41,982 nt of DNA, from NCBI GenBank assembly GCA_045660385.1, contig JAZRDT010000018.1, forward strand, positions 1 through 41,982, written 5' to 3'. Numbering within the stretch: the first letter of the stretch is position 1; the number at the start of each line of letters is the position of its first letter. The notes beneath the pieces were generated by a model. That model was not told where the DNA came from. It did not search any database and worked only from the letters and a program-made list of their open reading frames with translations. Positions 36,463 through 41,982 of the stretch are shown piece by piece. This DNA is from UBA1189 sp045660385 (GTDB lineage: Bacteria > Bacteroidota > Bacteroidia > Bacteroidales > Bacteroidaceae). The position numbers and the translations under genes are program-made.

Positions 36463-39400
36463 ATGAAGAAAAATTTACGATTGTTGTGCTTGGGTCTTGC
36501 AGCTGCTACCTTTACGGCTAGCTTCGCTCAGGCTGAGAACATGACCGCCAAGTTGGTGAATGCCGACATGGAAAGAGGTGTTATCGGTTGGTCAATTGAC
36601 TTCGATAGCCACATTTGGAAGAAGAACACTAAGAGCCAGGCTGCAAAGCGCGGTTTCCATGGTGTTACCAACACTGTACTCGAAAACTGGAAGAGCGATG
36701 CTACTTCAGGTTTGACAGACAACACCATTTCGCAGACCGTAACCAATCTGCCCAATGGTACTTATGTATTCGGTGCTTATATCGGTGCTTCACAGCAGGG
36801 TTCTACAGAATCAAACCGTGAGACAATCACAGGTGTAACATTGTTTGCTAACGAGGGTACAACAGCTGTTGCTACTGACAACCCCGATAACTCTGCAGCT
36901 AAGTATGCTCACACCGCAAAGTTCAATGTTGCAGCAACTGTAACAGACGGTACATTGAATGTTGGTTTGAAGGCTGAGACAACCAACGCCAACTACCTCG
37001 TAATCGACAATGCTACCCTCTACTTCTTCGGTGACATGGATGCTGCTACAGCTCTTGACGAGATGGCTAAGATCGACATGGCTGCTACTGTAGCTATCGC
37101 TGACACCTGCTTCGCTCACAAGATGAACGTAGACTCATTGGCTCTCATCAACGAAGCTAAGGCAGCTGCTGAGGCTGTAACAACTGCCGACGCTGCTTGG
37201 CAGGCTGACGAGGACCTCTACTGGGCTATCTACAAGGCTACAAAGTCAATCGGTGACTACCGTAGCTTCAACAACGCCATCGCAGCTGCTGAGGTAGTTG
37301 CTGCAGGTGAGTGGTCTGAGCAAATCAGCGACTTTGTAGATGCATTGAACGCTTCTATCGTTGCTGCAAAGACTACCTATGAAGAGGCTACTAAAGCTCG
37401 TCCCGAGTTGAACGAGGAGAAGGCTGCTTTGAACGAGGCTGCCGCCTTGGTTGCTCTTGACAGCAGCTACGTATACCTTGACTGGTTCGATGAGGAAGGT
37501 CTCTACGAACTCCCCGCAGGTGATGGCGTAGGCGAATACTCTGACGCTAAGATTACAGCTCTTGAGCTTCTCTCTGAGGAGGCTCGTTTCATTGTAGACG
37601 AAGCTTACGAGTATCGAATGACTGCAGTAGAGGCACGTCACAAGTACGACAGTTTGTATGCTGAGATGCAGGCTATCATCGACAACCCCAACACCGTAGA
37701 CACATTCCCCGTCGTAATCGGTAAGAGCGAGACAGCCCTCAAGGGTTACAACTTGATTGAGGGTGCTACCACCAACGAGAGCGATGTTGTTACCTACGAG
37801 TCTAAGCTCTACACATTCGATTTCCCTCTTACACGCGTACGCTTTACTGTGAAAGAGACAGGTAGCAATGGTCTGAATGGCGACTACCCCTTCTTTACCC
37901 TTTCTTCATTCGAGATGTTCGATGCTGAGGGTAACGAAATCGATCTCTCTACCAGCAACCTCAGCTCAAACGCATGTCACAACACATTGAACCCCGGTGC
38001 ACCTGACGGTGCTGGCATCGAAGGTTTGGTTGACGATGATCCTGCAACATTCTTCCACTCTACATGGGGTGTAACAGTTAACGAGCACCACTATCTCGAG
38101 GTGACTCTTCCCGAGGGTGAGTACACTGCATTCAGCTTTGCTATGACTGCTCGTGGCACTAGCCATCCTCACCAGTTCCCCGCTGTATTCGAGATTTCAC
38201 ACCTCTCTGATGCAGCTTCAGACCTCCTGTCAGCTATCGGCGCAGCTAAGGCCATGAATGCATATCAGGGTACCGCTCCTGGATTCTACAAGGAAGACCT
38301 CACTGCATTCTATGCCGCTCTTGCTAATGCAGAGGCTCTTGCAGAGAATGCTAACGCTTCAGAGTCAGATATCTACGCTGCTATCAGCGCACTTGAGGAC
38401 GAACAAAAGAAACTTGACGAGTACAAGGTTATCATGCCTGAAGTAGGTAAAAAGTATCAGATTGTAAATGCTGGTCCCTTCTACGGCAAGCAAGGTATTC
38501 ACAAGACTCTTACTATTCACAACGACTCAACACACACCAACTGGTTATGGTGGGAAACCGCTGGAGCTGACAGTGTAAATCAATATTTCAGCTTCGAGTA
38601 CATCACCAACGCAGAGGAAAAAGCATACTACGCAATCAAGCACGAGGCTACAGGCCTGTACGTTGGTTCACTCTTCGATGCTGAAGGTGAGGTCGTAGAC
38701 AATGCATTTGGTCTGAATTCAACTCCTGACACTCTCGAACTCACTTCTCTGGGCTATGGTCAGTTCGCTATCATTCACGAAAAACGCACTATGCATGCTG
38801 GTGACCACAACAGTGGTGTAGCAAGCTCTAACGCTGGTGCATATGGTGGTACCAGAGGTGTAAGCTCTTCTATCGTGAACTGGTCAACAGGTGCATACGA
38901 TTGCTCAGCATGGTACATCCGCGAGATGCAAACTCTGCCTTATGCAACCAAGAGCATCTCTGACCTCAACTTCAAGTCAGAGAGCATCAACCTCTATGCC
39001 GGTATCAACACATTGGTACTCGAGGCTGACAAGGATTGCGCATTCGCTGATTTCGTAGCATACGACGTTTTGGGTAATGAAATCGCTGCAGACGTAAAGA
39101 CATCAGGAAAGACTGCAACCGTAGTATTGGATACAGCTGCTGTTGAATCATTCTCATTCGCATTCGCTAACGCGGAGGGTGTTACTACAGTTACTATCAA
39201 TGGTTCTATCTCTAAGCTCTCTGAGTTGCAGGCTGCATACGATGAAACAGTAGCAATCAACCCCGAGGAGGGTCACCACGTAGGTCAGTACAGCGACTTG
39301 GTTGAATACAATGCAGCTCTTAAGAATGCTGAAACAATCTTGGCAAGCGGTGGTTCAGACGAAGAAATCCTGAATGCTATTGCAGTTCTCGACTCAGCAG

Positions 39401-40044
39401 TTGCACACTTGCAAATTAACTTGCCTAAGGCAGACAAGGCTTACTTCATCATCAGTGGTTTCGACGCATTCTATGAGAAGCATGGTGTAGATGTAGCCCT
39501 CTACGTGAAGAAGGATGGTACTCCCGCATGGAGCTATGTAGGTATCGACAACCCCAACTACTTGTGGAGATTCATCGATAAGGGCGAACCCGTGTATGGT
39601 GCTCCCGCATTCTACCTCCAGAACGTAGGTTCAGAGACCTATATGGAGAGATATTCTGCACTCTCTACACCTCTAACAATGGTGGCTGACACAGCAGCGA
39701 CACAGCCCTTCCGTATTGACGCATGGGGAGATGGCGTAGTAACAATCTCAGACGCAAACTACAGCGATGCAAACTTGCACTTCAATGGCCACAGCGGTGG
39801 TGCTAACGCATTCGGCAACATCGTATACTGGGGTTCAACAACAGGTACTGCTTCTGCATTGCGTATCGTAGAGTCAGAGTACTACATCTGGCAGCTCACC
39901 GAGATCGAGGACATCGAAATCGTTGACGAGTATGTTGCTCCTGCTCAGAAGGGCATCTACGACCTCTTCGGTCGTCGTATCGAGGTTCCTGCTGCTACAG
40001 GTATCTATATCGTTGACGGTAAGAAGCGCGTTATCAAGAAGTAA
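36463..40044 (+). CDS. Large secreted carbohydrate-binding or adhesin-like protein with FIVAR and discoidin-like domains
   Basis: A 1193-residue protein with a signal peptide (about 1-24). In order: a jelly roll (about 27-190, LPNGTYVFGAYIG... VIDNATLYFFG); helical segments rich in Ala and Glu (about 195-400); a discoidin-like domain (about 415-585, EGLVDDDPATFFHSTWG); a FIVAR-type helical repeat (about 587-656); a beta-trefoil-like region with HEATGLYVGSLF; a second FIVAR-like repeat (about 916-986); another trefoil-like region (FYLQNVGSETYMERY); and a C-terminal sorting tail (GIYDLFGRRIE... GIYIVDGKKRVIKK). No enzyme motif is seen. Codon choice leans to GCT, GGT and GTT, unlike the starch genes, consistent with high expression. 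It may bind host or dietary glycans at the cell surface. Confidence 0.75.
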   Translation: MKKNLRLLCLGLAAATFTASFAQAENMTAKLVNADMERGVIGWSIDFDSHIWKKNTKSQAAKRGFHGVTNTVLENWKSDATSGLTDNTISQTVTNLPNGTYVFGAYIGASQQGSTESNRETITGVTLFANEGTTAVATDNPDNSAAKYAHTAKFNVAATVTDGTLNVGLKAETTNANYLVIDNATLYFFGDMDAATALDEMAKIDMAATVAIADTCFAHKMNVDSLALINEAKAAAEAVTTADAAWQADEDLYWAIYKATKSIGDYRSFNNAIAAAEVVAAGEWSEQISDFVDALNASIVAAKTTYEEATKARPELNEEKAALNEAAALVALDSSYVYLDWFDEEGLYELPAGDGVGEYSDAKITALELLSEEARFIVDEAYEYRMTAVEARHKYDSLYAEMQAIIDNPNTVDTFPVVIGKSETALKGYNLIEGATTNESDVVTYESKLYTFDFPLTRVRFTVKETGSNGLNGDYPFFTLSSFEMFDAEGNEIDLSTSNLSSNACHNTLNPGAPDGAGIEGLVDDDPATFFHSTWGVTVNEHHYLEVTLPEGEYTAFSFAMTARGTSHPHQFPAVFEISHLSDAASDLLSAIGAAKAMNAYQGTAPGFYKEDLTAFYAALANAEALAENANASESDIYAAISALEDEQKKLDEYKVIMPEVGKKYQIVNAGPFYGKQGIHKTLTIHNDSTHTNWLWWETAGADSVNQYFSFEYITNAEEKAYYAIKHEATGLYVGSLFDAEGEVVDNAFGLNSTPDTLELTSLGYGQFAIIHEKRTMHAGDHNSGVASSNAGAYGGTRGVSSSIVNWSTGAYDCSAWYIREMQTLPYATKSISDLNFKSESINLYAGINTLVLEADKDCAFADFVAYDVLGNEIAADVKTSGKTATVVLDTAAVESFSFAFANAEGVTTVTINGSISKLSELQAAYDETVAINPEEGHHVGQYSDLVEYNAALKNAETILASGGSDEEILNAIAVLDSAVAHLQINLPKADKAYFIISGFDAFYEKHGVDVALYVKKDGTPAWSYVGIDNPNYLWRFIDKGEPVYGAPAFYLQNVGSETYMERYSALSTPLTMVADTAATQPFRIDAWGDGVVTISDANYSDANLHFNGHSGGANAFGNIVYWGSTTGTASALRIVESEYYIWQLTEIEDIEIVDEYVAPAQKGIYDLFGRRIEVPAATGIYIVDGKKRVIKK

Positions 40045-40067
40045 TCATACTCCTTAGATAAATTCTC

Positions 40068-40099
40068 GAAAGGGTAGCCGTTTGGCTACCCTTTCTTTT
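40068..40099 (+). terminator. Terminator of the 1193-residue protein gene
   Basis: A 12-bp perfect stem (gaaagggtagcc with ggctaccctttc), a 4-nt loop and a T-run, 23 bp after the stop. Confidence 0.92.
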
Positions 40100-40222
40100 C
40101 TTTATTACGATATACAAATCAGCCACACTTCGGTAGCAAAGTGCTGCAGTATGAGCCAAGCAAAATAAATCTATTTGACCAGTCAGGGAAAACGCATTAT
40201 AAAGACATCTTAATGAAAACGT

Positions 40223-40443
40223 CCAACTAACTGTCCCTCTGTTTATAGAGGGGCAACGCGAGATGAGCGTTGCTTGCGACGACGGGAGCTTTAGCTCCCC
40301 AAAGTCGTCTCAGGAGGGAGTTGCCTTTCCCTTCGGCCCGCGAACACGTTTCCAAACCGAGTGCGGGGCTATGGTACTACGCGCTCCGCTTGTAACGCCC
40401 CCGCCCTAACGGGCACCCCCTCTATAAACAGAGGGGGAGTTGG
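40223..40443. repeat. MITE-like element of about 220 bp with terminal hairpins
   Basis: Both ends carry a short hairpin with the same word, ccctct-gtttat-agaggg at 40235-40252 and its inverted counterpart ccccctct-ataaac-agaggggg at 40416-40437, flanked outside by ccaact/agttgg. Inside is a nested stem, gacgac/gtcgtc enclosing gggagc/gctccc (40278-40309). The element contains no plausible gene and ends 1 bp from the HU-like stop codon. It fills most of the 400-bp gap between the 1193-residue protein and HU genes. Confidence 0.75.
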
Positions 40444-40444
40444 G

Positions 40445-40861
40445 TTACTTCATCGCCTCACTCGAAATTCTTTTCAGCGAGAAGCCGCGGGCGATGTCCG
40501 CCTTGAGCTTCACCTCGGGGCGGAACACGACCTTGTGTCCCTTTATCATCGCCGAAGGCGAGAAGTCCGAGGCGGACATCGCGTCGCGCGAGTAGCACTT
40601 GCCGCGGAGACCTATCTGCAAGCGGCCGAGGTCTTGCAGCACTACGGCCTGACCGGCAAGGAGAGCACGCGTCACGAAGGGTTTGATACTGCCCAGCACG
40701 GCCATAGCGTCGGCACGGGTCACGGTGGTGCTGTCGTTGATGTCACTGGCCAGATCCTCGAAGGTGTAGTCACTGGTCTTCACTACACGGCCATGGAAGT
40801 ACTCGGTACCTTCAATGCCCTTGGGGTTCTTGGTCTTTTTCACTGCGTAGTTGATTGGCAT
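40445..40861 (-). CDS. HU-like DNA-binding protein (HU-HIG type)
   Basis: A 138-residue DNABII-family protein. The N-terminal segment MPINYAVKKTKNPKGIEGTE and EYFHGRVVKTSDYTFEDLA, the core VTRADAMAVLGSIKPFVTRA and LLAGQAVVLQDLGRLQIGL, and the C-terminal IKGHKVVFRPEVKLKADIAR are those of the longer Bacteroidales HU-like group rather than canonical 90-residue HU. It likely binds and bends DNA. The gene has an unusually long leader (to about 41140) with heptamer arrays, element B and a cloverleaf-like structure. A DUF4248 gene is divergent from it; the two families commonly occur together in Bacteroidales. Confidence 0.9.
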   Translation of the reverse strand: MPINYAVKKTKNPKGIEGTEYFHGRVVKTSDYTFEDLASDINDSTTVTRADAMAVLGSIKPFVTRALLAGQAVVLQDLGRLQIGLRGKCYSRDAMSASDFSPSAMIKGHKVVFRPEVKLKADIARGFSLKRISSEAMK

Positions 40862-40878
40862 GTTTTTTCTTTTTTTTT

Positions 40879-40950
40879 GTCAACGGTCAACAGTCAACAG
40901 ACAACAGTCAGCCTCCGGAAACTAACGTTAATCGTTAAGCGTTCATCGTT
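40879..40950 (-). repeat. Two heptamer arrays in the HU leader
   Basis: Five units (gtcaacg, gtcaaca, gtcaaca, gacaaca, gtcagcc; 40879-40913) lie next to four more (taacgtt, aatcgtt, aagcgtt, catcgtt; 40923-40950), in plus-strand reading. The first block ends 17 bp before the HU start codon. Confidence 0.85.
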
Positions 40951-40990
40951 GATGGGTTAATAAATATGGTTTAGGTGTCAATTGACGATG

Positions 40991-41053
40991 CAAGGTTCGT
41001 GCAAACGAGTGAAATGCAAGTGCACTTGCAATTTCGCAACGAGTGCAGCCGAA
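40991..41053 (-). repeat. 63-bp dispersed element, copy B
   Basis: On the minus strand it matches copy C at about 56 of 63 positions without gaps, including the central palindrome ttgcaagtgcacttgcaa. The right end (tttcactcg... cacgaaccttg) points to the HU-like gene. Confidence 0.88.
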
Positions 41054-41057
41054 GCTC

Positions 41058-41140
41058 GCAATAGAAAGTAATGTGAGCGCTCACATTACAAGTCCTGGCC
41101 AAGGACTCAAAAGAGGTGTAACCCTCTTTATTTCTATTGC
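41058..41140 (-). other. 83-nt cloverleaf-like structured element in the HU leader
   Basis: A perfect 10-bp outer stem (gcaatagaaa at 41058-41067 with tttctattgc at 41131-41140) encloses three hairpins joined by 0-2 nt: a perfect 22-bp palindrome (41068-41089, gtaatgtgagc and complement), a 6-bp stem with a 5-nt loop (41091-41107) and a 7-bp stem with a 6-nt loop (41110-41129). On the minus strand TACCTTTG (41147-41140), a -7-like box, sits right at its 5' edge, though without a clear -33. It could be an RNA leader, a noncoding RNA or a DNA site for a recombinase. It lacks tRNA features (no GTTC arm). Confidence 0.7.
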
Positions 41141-41239
41141 AAAGGTACGAAATCACAGTCCCCTCCCATTCCGCAGATGAGAGATACGGTAAGCCCTATA
41201 AATAATCTTTGAATAGGATGAAAATAAACCCGTAAACTA

Positions 41240-41270
41240 TTGATAATCTCGCTGATTTTCACTATCTTTA
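41240..41270 (+). promoter_or_regulatory. Promoter of the DUF4248 gene
   Basis: TTG at 41240-41242, 20 bp, then TATCTTTA at 41263-41270, one base off the -7 consensus, 27 bp before the ATG. Confidence 0.6.
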
Positions 41271-41297
41271 TAGAATGAAAAGCACAGTTTTTCAACG

Positions 41298-41555
41298 ATG
41301 ACGAAAACTAAAACGATAACCTCCATGAGCACCATCGATGTCTGTAGGCCCCTCTCCTCCCTCACCAAGAGCGAGCTCGCCCAGCTCTACTTCCCTGGCG
41401 CACCGCGCTCCTCGGCCCTGCGCCTGCTACACAAGTACATCACCTCGGCCCACGGCTTGATCCCTGAGCTGGAGCGAGTAGGATACCAACGTGCCTCGCG
41501 CCGACTAACCCGTCGGCAGGTGCAGCTCATCTTCGAGTACCTGGGGGAGCCGTAA
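41298..41555 (+). CDS. DUF4248 domain-containing protein
   Basis: An 85-residue basic, helical protein. The conserved pattern is LAQLYFPGAPRSSALRLLHK in the middle and RLTRRQVQLIFEYLGEP at the end, as I recall for DUF4248. The family often accompanies HU-like and mobile or phage-derived genes in Bacteroidales; its function is unknown. The start at 41298 fits the promoter; a second Met at 41325 is possible. It lies divergent to the HU-like gene across a repeat-rich gap. Confidence 0.85.
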   Translation: MTKTKTITSMSTIDVCRPLSSLTKSELAQLYFPGAPRSSALRLLHKYITSAHGLIPELERVGYQRASRRLTRRQVQLIFEYLGEP

Positions 41556-41556
41556 G

Positions 41557-41661
41557 ATCAATTGAAAATTAAACATTGTTTTTAGTTCGGCTGCTCTCGC
41601 TGAGAAATTGCAAGCGCGCTTGCATTTCACTCGTTGGCACGAACTTTGAGAATTGAAAATT
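41557..41661 (+). repeat. 63-bp dispersed element, copy C, embedded in heptamers
   Basis: Heptamers atcaatt, gaaaatt, aaacatt, gttttta (41557-41584) precede the 63-bp element (41586-41648); gagaatt and gaaaatt (41648-41661) follow it. As at copy A, the element sits inside a heptamer array. The right end points out of the window to the right. More heptamers (cttcatt, cttcact, tttaact) follow at 41691-41711. Confidence 0.85.
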
Positions 41662-41713
41662 ATGGCTCCGCGATGTATGCACTTTTCCCTCTTCATTCTT
41701 CACTTTTAACTAT

Positions 41714-41760
41714 AAAATCAGAGCCGTCCGATTTTTCCAACGGACGGCTCTGATTTTTTT
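41714..41760 (+). terminator. Strong hairpin with T-run after DUF4248
   Basis: A 17-bp perfect stem (41714-41730 with 41741-41757), a 10-nt loop and seven T. The stem sequence (agccgtccg/cggacggct) also supplies one unit of the 22-bp-spaced repeat described at 41746-41798. Confidence 0.85.
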
Positions 41761-41798
41761 ATTGCAAGGCTCTGATAATCTTGCCAGACGGCTCCGAT
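41746..41798 (+). repeat. Three direct repeats of GGCTCTGAT at 22-bp spacing
   Basis: ggctctgat at 41746-41754 and 41768-41776, and ggctccgat at 41790-41798, start exactly 22 bp apart. An inverted copy (atcagagcc, 41717-41725) lies in the left arm of the terminator stem. Exact two-helical-turn spacing is iteron-like; no function is known. Confidence 0.7.
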
Positions 41799-41836
41799 TG
41801 TGAGGCTGTTCCTGATTCGGGTTGTCATCACTCTAT

Positions 41837-41978
41837 GTACAACGCGTACACCCTGCCACCTACTTTTGGAACACTTTATATGGAATAATTAAATAATTAT
41901 GTAGCAAGAAGAAATATAATTAATTATTTATTTCGTAAATAAGTTAGAAAAACAGCTGGCAGGGTGTACGCGTTGTAC
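41837..41978. repeat. 22-bp perfect inverted repeat around an AT-rich 98-bp segment
   Basis: gtacaacgcgtacaccctg plus cca (41837-41858) is repeated in perfect inverse at 41957-41978. The enclosed 98 bp are very AT-rich and include a TAnnTTTG match, TACTTTTG, at 41861-41868, but without a TTG at the right distance. The right copy lies at the window edge, so the structure may continue. Confidence 0.8.
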
Positions 41979-41982
41979 GCAT

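Noticed and set aside
40361..40960. Plus-strand 199-codon frame over the HU-like gene
   Set aside because: It is antisense to a clear HU-family protein and starts in the MITE-like element.
41058..41140. tRNA gene
   Set aside because: Four stems are present, but the outer stem is 10 bp, there is no GTTC T-loop, no 7-nt anticodon loop and no CCA-like end.

Overview
The window is a chromosomal segment from a member of the Bacteroidales, most like the Prevotella/Bacteroides group. The evidence is Sus-type starch genes (GH13, SusB-like GH97), large secreted proteins with C-terminal sorting tails, HU-like and DUF4248 genes, a DUF2027-Smr protein, and several promoters of the Bacteroidetes type (TTG, about 20 bp, TAnnTTTG). 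The species cannot be named from the sequence.

Layout: 1-7304 (+) is the 3' end of a starch-utilization locus: a GH13 amylase cut by the window edge, a lipoprotein with two complete GH13 domains, and a GH97 alpha-glucosidase. 7305-7938 holds a terminator, a stop-interrupted gene remnant and the pheS terminator. 7939-11701 (-) carries pheS, a membrane-anchored AraC-type regulator with a long acidic linker, and a GH28 pectinase. 11839-17857 (+) encodes a 1444-residue CotH/lamin-tail secreted protein and formate-tetrahydrofolate ligase. 18060-24083 has a lone FecCD permease (+), a DMT transporter (-) and a 1344-residue secreted protein with jelly-roll domains at both ends (-). 24393-31448 (+) is housekeeping: folP-cdaA, groES-groEL, queA, a Nudix hydrolase and DUF2027-Smr. 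31526-33665 (-) is prmC-recX-comF. 33857-40044 (+) has an N-acetylhexosamine-kinase-like enzyme, a sugar MFS transporter and a 1193-residue secreted binding protein. 40045-41982 is repeat-rich and carries an HU-like gene (-) and a DUF4248 gene (+).

Function: the left end degrades starch or glycogen outside the cell and in the periplasm. GH28, the CotH protein, the 1344-residue protein and the 1193-residue protein add other secreted polysaccharide-related or adhesive functions. The kinase and MFS pair suggests import and phosphorylation of a free amino sugar. The rest is folate, c-di-AMP, chaperone, tRNA-modification and release-factor biology.

The most unusual material is noncoding. Many spacers are filled with degenerate tandem words of 6, 7, 9 or 10 bp that end shortly before a start codon. 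A 63-bp element with a central palindrome occurs three times, and relatives overlap the folP and queA promoters. An 83-nt perfect cloverleaf-like inverted-repeat structure (41058-41140) lies upstream of the HU-like gene. Two palindromic insertion-like elements are present, one of them translated in frame inside the Smr protein. The right edge has three 22-bp-spaced direct repeats next to a 22-bp perfect inverted repeat.
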